Below, piece after piece: positions 10,664-22,529 of a DNA stretch of 64,000 bases; the first letter of the stretch is position 1, and each line of letters begins with the position of its first letter. The stretch comes from Krasilnikovozyma curviuscula. Lineage: Eukaryota; Basidiomycota; Tremellomycetes; Cystofilobasidiales; Mrakiaceae. The stretch spans positions 1 through 64,000 of the forward strand of contig MVAQ01000005.1 in the NCBI GenBank assembly GCA_014825775.1. The letters run 5' to 3'. The notes under the pieces are model-generated. The model made no database searches. It was given only the letters and a program-made list of their open reading frames with translations, and had not been told where the DNA came from. The translations under genes were made by a program, and so were the position numbers.

Positions 10664-13194
10664 ATGCCGATATCTCCTGTCAAGGTATTGATAAACGTTG
10701 CCCACAGAGTGATTACACCTTTCCAGCCCGCTCACTCGACCGTCAGACAATCCTTAGTCTCAGAAACCGACTCTGACTCGTCCACATACTCGATACCACC
10801 AATAGCCAACGGCAATGCTGCTGCTGGGACCAGCAAAGCATTCATAAGCCTTCCTAATGAATGTGAGAGGGTCTCGTCTTTCGAGGCGATCGTCGTGTTT
10901 TCTCACAGTGCTGCATTCTCGCCCTCCGTTTGTTTTTCTCGTTCCAGTTCGAGCACCAGTCTTACCTCCCGCCGCTACTGCCCCGAGCTCAGCGATTCAC
11001 CCCACTAGAAACGAGCCTGTCGAGAGCCAAGATCTCGTCGAGGTGCAGAGGAGCGGAGTGAGGCAAGTGAAAGGCAAAGGTTTGGCGCGTTCTTCCTCGT
11101 CCTCCTCGTCCTCCTCATCCTCCTTATCGGGAAACCTTCGGAAGGCTAAGAAGCCAAAGTTCAGGCACAATACATCTTCATTAAATGTGAGTGTGTTCGT
11201 GTCGATCACAGTTTCTGGCTTTGTTGCAAACGCCTCCGCTAACCTACCGCTTGTGATCAAACTCGCTTTATTTTATTGTTTACCAACCAGAATCGCCCGA
11301 AGAAGCCACAGACCGCATTGCCAACGCCTCCTCTCGACAGTGATGCTGAACGACCCAAACAAAGCTCACATCATCAAATATATAACTCATCAACCTCTCT
11401 CAAACCACCTTCCAAACCGAAATCTTCAACCTCCAAGATTTTGAAAGCAGAACCTTTACTTCCCTCGGTACCAGATGACGAAGATGCTTCTATGGGCGAT
11501 GATGAAGACGAAAGCGAAGGCGAAGTCGATTCGAATGAAAAGTCTGCGTTGGAACACATCTTCAATGTGATCGAAAAGTACACTAAGGAGGAGGGCAGGT
11601 TAACTACAGCATTCAATTCGAACAAAGTCAGTGTTCTTCTCCCATGACGTGGTGCTTAAAAAAATTGAATATGACAACTGATCATTCCTTTTGTCTCTGC
11701 AGCCGCCAACGCCGGAAACGAGCGCAACATCCGACGACAACGAAATCCAGTTTCTGGGTGAAAGCAATCCTGCAAAGAACCCTTCTGTGTCTCAATCTTC
11801 TTCAATTTTTGCTCGACCACCACTTCCAAAGTCGAATTCAACATTTTCATCTCAACCAGCATCGACCGTAACCAAAGAGCTCTCGTCCAGACCAGTAGTA
11901 TCATCAACGGAAACTAAGAAACTGCGTGTTCTACTAGTGGACAGCACTACATCATCCTCGGCATCTTCTTCAAAGATTCCATCAGCTTCTGAACATGTTG
12001 TACATCCGTCCACCGGAGTTTCATCGTCAGAAGAATCTACCGTTGAACTTCGTCCGCGGCCAGCAAAGAAGACGAGAGCAATACGGTCCACTATTACTGC
12101 CCCCAAACCTCGTCCTAAGTTCGTCAAGTCAGACAAGCCCAGACCTCAACCAGGTTGGGATCCATTAGCCCCACCACGAACGTTAGCAGCAGGCGAATCC
12201 TCATCGTCAGATTCAGAGGGCTGTCTGATTCTCGACATTCATTATAACCAAGAACCCCCGAAGTTACAGCTGGAAATTCTACCGGAGAAACCCTTCAACA
12301 TTGACGACTTCCCAGATATATCGTCGGATGAGGAGCATGCGGACTGGGTCGAAGGCGTAGCCCACTTTGATTATCCCGTGCCTGATCATAACCACAGATT
12401 TAGCTGCTACAAGGGAAAAAAAGGAACCTCTGGTGATCCCATGATGGAGCTGGAGAAGAAGGACAAGCTTCCAGCCAGATCGAGATGGAGAGATGAAGTG
12501 CGTTTTTCCTGTTCCCTTGCCGCTGAATTACTGATCTCAGGCTCACGCACACTCTGTGCACTCTTTTTGTACTCTCAAAAGATTGTACTGGATACTAATG
12601 GGGTGAGTAATTAGTCTAGTTTTTACTTCTTCAAAGCAACGACTCATGTTCGCTGATGTTGTTCGCTGTTCAATGCCAGATCAAGAATGGCCAGAAGACG
12701 ATAATGGTCATGTGGAATCATTGGATTCAGAAAGTGTGTACTGTATCCTTTTCTTCAATGAAGCGGTCGCTGTACTGACTCTGTGCACTGGTGTTATTGT
12801 TGGTTAGGATCGGTAAGCAAAGCAGCTCGACACTCTCCGCTTTGGTTTCTAGGATATTGATATTAATTGTCCTTTTCATTATTATCAACTTGCAGCGCAA
12901 TCCATCAACGTCGCTCGGAAGTCATCTGCTCACTCTTTGTAGCTCGGTATTACAAAGAGGTCGTGCGCTGGGACTTGCGGAAAGAACTGTCCCTTCATCT
13001 CATGGTCAGTGCAACTCTATCTAATGGTGCCACCTTTATCCCCTTAAATTATGTTTTAACCAGTTCTTTGTTTGTAGAACCTCATGGGAAGGGGTTTGAT
13101 TGATGCCGGGATGATGCAAAGAATCAGCACCGTCTTCAACGAAAAGGTGAAGAAGTGGCAGGATTCTCAGAAAACTTATTTAAATAAGGAGTGA
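10664..13194 (+). CDS. VEFS-box protein, probable SUZ12-like subunit of Polycomb repressive complex 2
   Basis: Nine exons: 10664-10862, 10948-11186, 11291-11626, 11703-12497, 12582-12602, 12680-12733, 12808-12812, 12896-13004 and 13078-13194, 624 residues. Residues 1 to about 490 are disordered, with Ser, Pro and acidic runs. Near the end come DISSDEEHADWVEG and, across three tiny exons, VLDTNGIKNGQKTIMVMWNH, WIQK-DR-AIHQRRSEV and LMGRGLIDAGMMQRIS. This matches the VEFS box of SUZ12 (DWL..., EK..M.LWN..., LWNHGLLDARTMN). SUZ12 holds EZH2 and EED together for H3K27 methylation. The junctions around the 5-nt exon 12808-12812 are fixed by the VEFS frame. The start ATG is less certain, because a further 5' exon could exist. 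A conventional zinc finger ahead of the VEFS box was not found. Confidence 0.78.
11091..11125 (+). repeat. Ser-coding TCC/TCG trinucleotide repeat
   Basis: A TCC/TCG run inside exon 2 of the VEFS-box gene codes for about 12 serines. Length variation here would stay in frame. Confidence 0.8.
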
Positions 13195-13569
13195 TGGGAT
13201 TGGTAAGAAGGAAGTAGCGTAACCAAGCTGCAATGTAACAACTGCTTTTTGGAGATGCCTGTTGATACAGACTCAGTTGTTTTTTACTCCTTTCTAAGTT
13301 TAAATACGCAAGATACATACGCTGGAATTAAACGTCTTGAACTAAACAGACACATTTGGACCCTATGAAAGGAACAAACTAACTGACAGAAAGTTGTGGC
13401 TTCTGAAATGACGCGAACAGAGCAGGCGCGGCGCCGACGTGTGGGCCTTCGAACCCTCTAACCAGTACCCAACCTCAGGCCCAGGTTGCCTGTTGAACCA
13501 AGAAACTGTACCATAGAAAACGTAGCCACCTCCTGCTTCCAAGGTACAGACACCTCCTCGTTAGTCTGA
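13195..13569. other. Intergenic region
   Basis: Spacer between two co-oriented genes, expected to hold a 3' UTR and a promoter. No gene, RNA or repeat recognised. Confidence 0.55.
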
Positions 13570-15199
13570 ATGCCAACCTCCAGGGCACTGGCGTCTGGTC
13601 TGCTGGTCTTCGTCGTCTGTTTCCTGTCGGCATTCTACCTTCAGACTCGGACCTCCGGCTGGAACACCCGACAGCCTCTTAACACGGGGTCTGACGAGCT
13701 GCTTGGACAAGTGAAAGGAGACGCTTACCTCATCAGAAAGCTGGTGGGCACCCTGTTGAATGGACAAACCGGCGACCCCGTTCTTAGTGAGCTCGTAACC
13801 TGAGATGTTTGTTTCTGGATCTGCCTGACAGCTTGGATATGCGCGTATAGGTAGACTGAAGCATGGTTATCACTACATCACTGCAGGTTAGTCATCGGAA
13901 TGACCTTCTATTCCATTTAGTTTGAGTTCTGACGCCCCGCCGCTTACCTGGGCAGGTCGAGGCAGAGATCTAGACATTCAGATGGATAATCTCATGGATC
14001 TCCTCTATATTTCTAGGCAGACCGATCGAATTCCAATTCTCCCCCCCTTCGTGCACCCGGACTTCATGCTGAACGAGGTCGCCGTCAGCTCCGTCTTCGA
14101 TCTCAGATCCATCTACAATAACATTGGCATGTCTCTGGAATGGGGATGGATCAGACCAACTCTTCTTTCAACGAGGAAAGATCTGAGACCGGGAGAAAAC
14201 GCGCCTACTGTGGGCTGCTGGGGGTCTGCAAGAAACAGTTTGGATTGTACTGGGTTGAGTGAGTTGATTTGACTTTGACTTGGGTGCTTTGACAATGGCT
14301 CAATATATTTCCTATTCTCTTCAATTAACAACCTACTTCTCTAGAGGTCGACTGGACACCTTTCCCCGACCTCGTTGGCAGTAGTGGGACAGACAGTAAA
14401 CACGCTTCAGCAGATAGGGAGTTCATCAACAGCTTGAAGCCTCCTCCTCGACACAGTTCAGCAACTTCACCCTCAGAGGCTCTGGCTTGTCTGGACCATC
14501 CCCTCCATATTTCTTCAAACATTGCTACGCCTCATCTTGATGCTCCCGGCATCGCGAAGGAAGACGAGGTCTGGCAAAATGTTGGAAAGCACTTGAAGTT
14601 CAGCCAAAACCTGCTGGAGAAGGCTGAGCTAGTGGTGAGGAAGATATTAAATGTCCCTCTGAACGAGAACATCCCCAAGGTGAGTGTTATTTTCTTACTT
14701 CAAATGCTTCATGTTTAGGATTTTGACAGGTGTTCTTCTCAAATGTCTGACCGAAACATAGTTCATCACCATTCACGCAGATCGTCTTCATCTCAAGTCT
14801 CAAGTTTGCCCCGAAGGTGATGACAGTAAACAGTGCCTATCAACAGCAATGTACCGCTGGGCTCACAAAGAAATACGGAGTCAACATCACGCGAAGACGG
14901 GCGTCTGGGTCGATCATGTGATAGCCGTCACAAACGAGGTCGACGAGACTTTTAATGGTGAATTTTTCTCAGTTCATGGCTGGAGCTACGTGACAAACCA
15001 GCTGAGGGAGGAAATTCGAGCGTTCTATGGGGCTTGGGAGGTGATCTGGCTCGACCTAGTGATAATGTCCATGGGAGAGTCGTTCGTTGGGACTTATACT
15101 TCATCTAAAGACCACCTTTCGGCTCTAAGGGTTGAAGAGTGGAATGGAGGTGTCTCACACTTGGTGAAGGCTCACGATGCTGAGCTTTCGAAGATATGA
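13570..15199 (+). CDS. GDP-fucose protein O-fucosyltransferase-like protein, degenerate donor motif
   Basis: A signal-anchor (ALASGLLVFVVCFLSAFYLQ) follows MPTSR, giving a type II lumenal topology. A short exon restores SRLKHGYHYITA, then GRGRDLDIQMDNLMDLLYIS and DRIPILPPFVHPDF. These match the N-terminal strand and helix of fungal O-FucT (PF10250-type) proteins. Further on, IWLDLVIMSMGESFVGTYTS and RVEEWNGG match the C-terminal donor-site half. The central H-x-R-x-x-D-F motif reads HADRLHL, losing the conserved Arg and Asp, so transfer activity is doubtful. The acceptors near 13859, 13957, 14345 and 14771 are canonical. The paralog at 45555-47468 keeps the motif. A GDP-fucose-type transporter lies 8 kb away. 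Donor and acceptor are unknown. Confidence 0.75.
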
Positions 15200-15592
15200 A
15201 AACGTCTGAAATCATTGTCCATCACTGGCGCCTGCTGCAAGCCCATTTCTGTGCCTTTCTGAAAGGTAGCTTCTCATGTTATCTCATTACGTACAGTAGC
15301 CCACTCACTCGCAATGCTTTTTTGCTGCTGGATATGAAAATGCTTTACAACTGTCATCGCCCGCCAACACATCACACATAAGACGAGACTGTGTCCTATC
15401 TTCACGAATCAGCCCAAATATTGTTTTCCAGTTGTAAACACCAAGTTCCTATGTCATCTTGATGAAGACGTTGAACGCAAAGCAAACGCCACTCCGGCAG
15501 CAGAGACAAAGCTGGCGTCGATGCGATGGAACTTGCACCCAAACAGCCGTGTAGTCCAACAAACTCTTTCCTATAGATACTGGAGGAGCGTG
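15200..15592. other. Intergenic region and COPB2 5' leader
   Basis: No coding sequence recognised. It ends in the leader of COPB2, whose ATG sits directly against a donor site. Confidence 0.55.
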
Positions 15593-18500
15593 ATGGTACG
15601 ATTTCTGCCTCTTCTTTCTTACTCAGGGTGTCCTGGAACTAACACTGGCATGCCTTGCCTGCTGCTCATTTTCTTTCGCTGGCACGTCTTCCTCTTGATG
15701 CCTGGCCCTCACGTTGAACCCTAATCAGTTATTGGACATCAACGTAAGCCTCTTACACCCTCTTTTTCCACCTGGTTCTTTGGTTCCTGACTTAGCTTGC
15801 GTCTCTCACTTCGCCTTGTTGCTCGATTGGTGTCCGCGTTGGAATACTCTTCTATTTCTCTCCGACCCATTGTCTTATTTCTCGCACAATCACAGCGACA
15901 ACTCTTTGCTCGTTCAGATCGAGTAAAGTCGATTGATTTTCATCCATCTGAACCCCTGGTCATCGCGTAAGTTGGTGCTGATTCCAGGAGCTGGGCCCTT
16001 CACTTCCTTTCTTGCTTCCCTCTTTCTCCCCCTGCTAACTACCTGCAACTGCGTTGTCCATATTCTTCCTCAGTGGTCTGTACAATGGATCTGTCAGCAT
16101 CTGGAATTACGCTACTGGGTCTCTTTTAAGGTCCTTCGAGGTGACGGACGTTCCAGTGAGATGTGTTCGGTTCATAGCACGAAAGAACTGGTTCGTCGCC
16201 GGTAAGTACAACGCACATGCTGCGTTAGGCCGTGTATGAAGGATAGAGAATCGTTTTGCTGACATGTGGGTCTATTTGTGGGGTGTTGTACATAGGTTCT
16301 GACGATTTCCAACTAAGAGTCTTCAACTTCAACACTTCGGAAAAGGTCGCTGCATTCGAAGCCCACCCAGACTACATTCGATGCCTGACTGTCCACCCCA
16401 CATTACCGTTGGTACTCACTGGAAGTGATGATATGACAATTAAATGCTGGAATTGGGAGTCTGGTTGGAAATGCACACAAGTAGGTATCCTTCTTCCATG
16501 GCAGGCACGAGCCACCACTCAACTCCTTCTTTCCCCATTCTGCCACAGGTCTTTGAAGGACATACTCACTATATCATGTCTCTCGCTATCAATCCTAAAG
16601 ACTCAAATACATTCGCGTCTGCCTGTTTGGATCACACCGTTAAAGTCTGGTCTTTGGGCGCGTCAACGCCTAATTTCTCGCTCGAAGCTCATGATAAAGG
16701 TGTCAACTTTGTTGAGTACTACCATGGAGGAGACAAACCATATCTGGTGACTACTGGTGATGATCGGTGAGTTCCACATCGAAAATCTCTCCTTTTCTTT
16801 TCCTAAGGGTAACTGAACGGACCCCTTGCCTCGCAGATTGATCAAGATCTGGGACTACCAATCAAAGTCCTGTGTTCAAACTCTTGAAAGTCATACTGCC
16901 AACGTATCCTTTGCCGTCTTCCACCCGTCTCTTCCAATTATTGTCTCTGGTTCTGAAGATGGCACAATCAAACTGTGGCACTCTGGAACTTACAGGCTCG
17001 AACAGACCCTGTCGTACGGACTCGAAAGAGCATGGTGTGTTGCCTATAGGAAAGTTGGAAATGAAATTGCATTTGGTTTCGATGAAGGTGCTGTGGTAAT
17101 CAAAGTAAGCTTTCGTGCCTTTTAGAGTTGAGGGGAGGGCATCTAACCACCTACCATTCTAATCAGGTTGGTAAAGAAGAGCCATCTGTTTCTATGGATA
17201 ATTCAGGAAAGATTGTCTTTGCCCGAAACACCGAAATTCTGTCCTCCACCATCCAAGCTGGCTCCGAAGAGTCTTCAAACGACGGTCAACAGCTTCAGGT
17301 CGCTACTCGAGAGCTTGGATCCACCGAAGTTTTCCCGCAAACTTTACAACATTCTCCCAACGGCCGATTTGTTACAGTCTGCGGTGACGGCGAATACATC
17401 CTGTACACTTCTCTCGCTTGGAGAAACAAGGCATTCGGAAAGGGTCTCAGCTTTGCTTGGGGAAGTGACTCGAACACGTACGGTGTTTTGGAATCAAAAT
17501 CAAATATTAGAGTTTACAAGAACTTCAAAGAAAAGGCCGGATTAATCAGAGGAGGTGGCTGGTCCCTCGACGCCGTCCACGGTGGAACCCTGCTTGGAGC
17601 CAGAGGAAACGGATTTGTTGTCTTCTGGGATTGGGAAACTGGAGCGGTTGTACGAAGGATTGAAGTCGATGCTATTGATGTAAGTCTCTTCTCTTCAATG
17701 AATTTCGATCTAATTGCACGACACTCGTCTGGTTGCAAGAATTTGGGCTAACAGTGGCTCGCGCTTTTCAGATCACCTGGTCTGGCACTGGTTCTCTTGT
17801 GGCCATTACGGGAGAAGATTCTTTCTACGTCTTGAAGTTCGATAGAGATGCCTACGACGCTGCTCTCGAGTCTGGTGTGGAGATCACGGACGAAGGAGTC
17901 GAAGAAGCATTTGAGCTGGTGGCAGAAATTTCTGAAAGGTAAGGTCGATCTTACGGGTTTGATGATGGCCTTTGTTTCTAACTACATCCCTTAACAGTGT
18001 GAAGACTGCCAAATGGGTTGGCGACTGTTTGATCTACACAAACTCAAATAAGAGACTAAACTACTTGATTGGAGACCAAACTCATACTGTGAACCACTTT
18101 GACCAGTAAGTACCTCATCTTCTCATCTTCTGTCCTAGCCCTTCAGTTTTCTCTCGTCCTTGTTCTAATGCTATTGACTTGAAATAGACCAATGTATCTT
18201 CTGGGATACATCCCGTCACGTAATCGAATCTACCTGGCTGACAAGGATGTTAACATCTACTCCTATCTCCTGTCACTCTCTGTGATAGAATATCAAACCG
18301 CAATCCTGAGAGGCGATCTGGACCATGCGCGGGAGATTCTGCCTTCCATTCCATCTGATCAACGCAACAGAATCGCTCGTTTCCTTGAGACTCAAGGTAC
18401 GAAGAGTGTTTCTCGCTTGTGCCGATGACTCTATACTAAATCTTTTGACATTTAGATCTCCGGGAACTTGCTCTGGAGGTCTCCACCGATCCAGATCACA

Positions 18501-19409
18501 AATTTGACCTGGCGATTCAACTAGACGATTTAGACCTAGCGCTCGACATCGTGCGTAGTGGGCCTCAGACTGGATCGGATAGCAAATGGAAAACCGTTGG
18601 AGATAAAGCTTTGTCTGCGTGGAAGATCGACCTCGCTGAAGAATGTTTCAAGAGCGCAAATGACTTTGGAGCACTCCTGCTTTTGTACACCTCTTTGGGA
18701 GACTTGGCCAACATCAAAGCACTTGGTGATCTTGCTGGTTAGTTTGCCTTTTACTTTACTTGAGTAAAAACGAGATCAACAACTGACTTTGCTGGCTTTT
18801 AATCAACAGCTGAAAAGGGAAGCAACAACATTGCGTTTGCTTGCTATCTACAAACTGGATCTCCTCAAGAATGTATCGATATTTTGGTCAAGACTGACCG
18901 AATTCCTGAGGCAGCAATGTTTGCCAGAACGTACGCTCCTAGTGCTGGTATGTAAAGTTCACCTTTTTGCGCCGTCGTCAAATCCAGCGTATGAGAACTC
19001 ATCATCATCCCCCTGGCAGTGCCTTCCACTCTCTCGTCATGGAAGACTGAGTTGATCTCATCTGGAAAACCCAAGATTGCCAAGGCACTCGTTGATCCAG
19101 AAGTCGAGCCGGAGCTTTTTGAAGAGGATTGGGCAGCTGCTCTGGAGGCCGAGAGTGGTATTGAATCAGCTACTACGGTTGTCGACGAGGAAGTTGAACC
19201 GGCTCCAGTGGTGGAGCTGGTAGAAAGTGTGAAGGACCTGTCTATCACGAACGGGACAGTCAGTGAGTAGATTCAATCTAATGAGTAGTGCTGGACTCGT
19301 CGTTCTGATTCTCTGCCACTGTGCTTATCTGTCTCTAGAAACAAAAGAAGCAGCACCGGCGGACGAGGAGGAGGAAGATGAAGAGGAGGATGAAGAAATT
19401 GAAGCTTGA
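15593..19409 (+). CDS. SEC27: Coatomer subunit beta-prime (COPB2/Sec27), WD40 protein of COPI vesicles
   Basis: Fifteen coding exons give 872 residues, usual for the family. The first coding exon is only the ATG (15593-15595), followed by a 15-nt exon (15729-15743) and then 15896-15966, giving [20 protein letters not shown]. This matches the strongly conserved beta-prime-COP start. Later exons carry the N-terminal seven-blade propeller ([59 protein letters not shown]), a second propeller, and the alpha-solenoid that binds alpha-COP ([36 protein letters not shown]). The tail is very acidic ([14 protein letters not shown]), as in fungal Sec27. The protein works in retrograde Golgi-to-ER and intra-Golgi transport and binds KKxx cargo signals. 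It is essential in yeast. Confidence 0.95.
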
Positions 19410-20150
19410 GCTCAGCCTAGCTAATTCTCAAAGTATGATACGATACCTTTTTTTCTTTCTCCCTTCACTTCTCACTTCCGAAAGAATTCACGGTTCCTTC
19501 GCGGATCATTTGCAAATGCGAACCAATCAGACGCACCTGCGGAATCTGGAAATGCGACCAACTAAGCCGATGTGTTCTTTCATTGCAGATAATGGTGGTG
19601 CTGCCAACAGTGCATTTATTTTATATTCATTTTGAATTGTTCGTTGCTACTAGAGAATCCAAGAAGAGTCTGGACAATGTCATTCACTGGGGGTGCGGCT
19701 GCAGGCACCGACCGCGCCCAACGCGAAAGGCTGACTCGCTGTCGCTGTGTTGGTAACTTTGCTCTCCAGAGCAATGACAGGTTCCCTATCGACAAGTGTA
19801 CGGTGGTAAGAGAGCCTCAAGCGGACGGTACAGACAATAACAATTTCGGAAGCTCGCGAGGAGAAATGCCAAGACTATCTGAGGCCGCGATGTGAAATCT
19901 ATTTTACACTTTTGCGGTTTTGCCAGCTGGGCCGGCGTGGATCTCATTCTACCACGTTCGCGTTCACGCACATGTAAACTTCTCCAGCAAATCAGCGGCC
20001 AGCCGTTGGCTCCAGCTGGAGATCAGCGAGTGAAAAAAGGGTCTCGGTCGCTGCAGCCAGGTTTATAAACACGAGGTCGTTCGTTGGCTGAGCTTTTTCT
20101 TCTTCTTTTCCTTCATCAACGATCAACCATTCTCTGAGAGTATATCCACG
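19410..20150. other. Intergenic region and acid phosphatase promoter
   Basis: No gene seen in 741 bases. The open frames here lack splice or domain support. The distal part is the promoter of the acid phosphatase, with a TATA-like element. Confidence 0.55.
20061..20070 (+). promoter_or_regulatory. TATA-like element upstream of the acid phosphatase
   Basis: GTTTATAAAC lies about 85 bases before the ATG at 20151 and is followed by a pyrimidine-rich stretch (TTTTTCTTCTTCTTTTCC), a common fungal initiation context. It suits a strongly regulated gene. Confidence 0.5.
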
Positions 20151-22529
20151 ATGATCTCTGCTGCTGCTTTCATCACTCTTGCTACCGCTTTGGCTGCTCC
20201 CGCTGTTGAGGCGTAAGTTTGTTTTTCTTCTTTGATCGCTTGCTTTCTGGGGAGCATGCAGATCTGACGTCTATTTTTGCATCTTGCCTTTCTCGCCGAC
20301 TTCACCCTCGCGCTCCGTATCTATTCTAGTGCCATTGCCCAAACCTTTGTACCTGGTGAGCCATGAATTCATCCAATATCCAACCGAACAATGGAACGCG
20401 CCACTAACCAGCTCTTTTCCCTTGCATCTCAGTTGCCCCATGCCCAACATGCACCTCTACTATCTATGCTGGTGCTTCCAATGGCTCGTTGGCTAAGTCT
20501 CCAGTTGTTCCAGGTTAATATTCCAACTCTGCTTATATCGTGCAAGCATGAGACCTGCGGCGCTCACGCTCTGTCTTTTGACTCTCCAACAGGTATTGCT
20601 TTCGACAGATTTATCCAGATCTGGTTGGAGAACACCGATTACGGTAAGTCTTTCCTTTCATTTTATATTTAGCTTTCAACACGGTCAGGAAGCTCCTGCT
20701 GATTCTTCCTCTGTTTTTGTTTTGTTCAGCCGTCGCTGGTTAGTATCATCTCACTTAGCCTATGGTTCTCACTCCGCTTCTTCCTCCACTTGGCTAACCA
20801 TTTTTCTTTCCCTTTGGTAGCCGCTGATCCAAACTTCCAGGCCGTCGGAAAGCAAGGTATTGTTCTTAGCTCCTTGAACGGTGTTACCCACCCGTAAGTC
20901 TGAAACAACGTCGCCGAGCTCTCAGTCCCTCAGTCTCCTAATAGCTCTTCTAATTAAATCTTCATAAAGATCTGAGCCAAACTACTTGGCTTCCATCACT
21001 GGTTCTTTCTTCGGAATGGGAGACGATGCGTGAGTGCTGTACTTTGTCGGCCTCTTGTGAGAAACCGTGATAGCTGATCTAGATTCTGGCACTCCAATAC
21101 TTGGATTTCATTTAAAACAGCAACTACTATATGCCAAGCAACGTTTCCAGCATGGTCGATCTTCTCGAGGCTAAGAACGTCTCTTGGGCTACTTACCAAG
21201 GTCAGCTCATCCTCTGATGTTCCCCTTAACTTTTCTATTGTCACAGCCAACTGATTTAATTGTCTCACCTCGAAAATTAGAGTCTATGCCATACGATGCG
21301 TTCCAAGGTGACTACCCAGAGACCAACCACTACAATAAGTCTGCTGGTTCCTACACTTACTACAAGAGAAAGCACAACCCATTCATCCTCCTTGTAAGTC
21401 TTCCTCTATCTCGTTCTTGAATTATGCGCGGGATCATTTACGATTGTTTCGCGTTCTCAGAACAACATCGCCAACGTTACCTCGCGTGCTAAGAGAATCA
21501 GAAACTTCAACGACTTCGCTGTCGATGTCAACGCTTCTGCTCTCCCACAATGGGTCTTCGTTACCCCAGACAACGTCAACGACGGTCACGACACGACGAC
21601 CACCTTCCTTGGTGACTGGGTCAACTGGTGGTTGAACCCATTGCTCCAGAACAAGAACTTCAACGACAACAGAACTTTGATCCTTCTTACATTTGATGAG
21701 AACAGCAACTACGCTGGTAAGTCGAATGAGAACGAGTGAAGTGCTGTAACTGACGATCGGGAACATTTGGCATCTCAAGCCCAAAACACTGTCTACTCCG
21801 TCTTGCTCGGCGGCGCTGTCCCATCTAACCTTATTGGCACCACCGACCCTACCTACTACACCCACTACTCCTCTATGACTACCGTTCAGTACAACTGGAA
21901 GCTCGGTAACTTGGGTAGATCCGACACCAAGTGAGTCGCACATCACAATGCGTGTTTTCTTCATACTGACAATGAACCTTGCTACTTGCAGCATGACCCT
22001 GAACAATGTGTACTCTGCTTTCACCGGTGCCTTGAACGTTACCACCAACAACAACATCACTCTCACCAACAACGCTACTATGCCTCGTGAGTTGCTATTC
22101 TTTCACGTCTTGATTATTGCGCAACAACGTGCTCAACCATGATGTTTTCTTCTCTTAGTCACCAACTTGACTGGAACTTTCCCTGGTGTCTGCAATACTG
22201 CCAGGTGGATCCCAGTCCCAGCTCCAGGTGTCGCTAACGGCCTCGGAGGTGGAAACACCTACGTTCCAGCCGGAACCAACACTGGCCTCACCCTCCAGTC
22301 CCTCCCACAACCAATCAACTTGACCCTTGGTGTCAACCCAATCATGATCAACCCCAACTTCACCACCATTGTCTCCCTCAACGGTACCTCTACCAACTCA
22401 TCCGCCAACGGTACCAGCTCTGGAGCTTCTGCCTCTGCTTCTGCTTCCAAGGCCTCTGGCGCTGACAAGACCATCACCCTCCCAATTGTCGCCTTGGCCG
22501 CTTTGGGATTTGGTGTCTTTATGCTTTAG
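20151..22529 (+). CDS. Secreted acid phosphatase of the phosphoesterase family (PF04185-type), probable GPI anchor
   Basis: Thirteen exons, 475 residues. A signal peptide (MISAAAFITLATALAAPAVEA) comes first. Family landmarks follow: IWLENTDYA, HPSEPNYLASITGSFFGMGDD, NHYNKSAGSYTYYKRKHNPF, TPDNVNDGHDTTTTFLGDW and LTFDENSNY, which carry the metal and phosphate ligands of the phosphate-repressible acid phosphatase group. The C-terminus has NGT and Ser repeats, then a hydrophobic end (ITLPIVALAALGFGVFML), which suggests GPI attachment. Exon 20730-20738 is 9 nt; it adds three residues (VAA) and could be skipped without breaking the frame. The promoter has a TATA-like box. Regulation by phosphate is expected from the family but not visible here. 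Confidence 0.9.

Noticed and set aside
11091..11125. Trinucleotide run as a possible CRISPR or satellite array
   Set aside because: It is a single coding Ser repeat without spacers.
10997..11260. 87-codon minus-strand frame rich in Glu/Asp
   Set aside because: It is the antisense of the Ser-coding repeat in the VEFS-box gene.
21434..22072. 212-codon minus-strand frame rich in Val
   Set aside because: Antisense of acid phosphatase exons whose codon bias leaves the complementary strand open; the phosphatase motifs are decisive.
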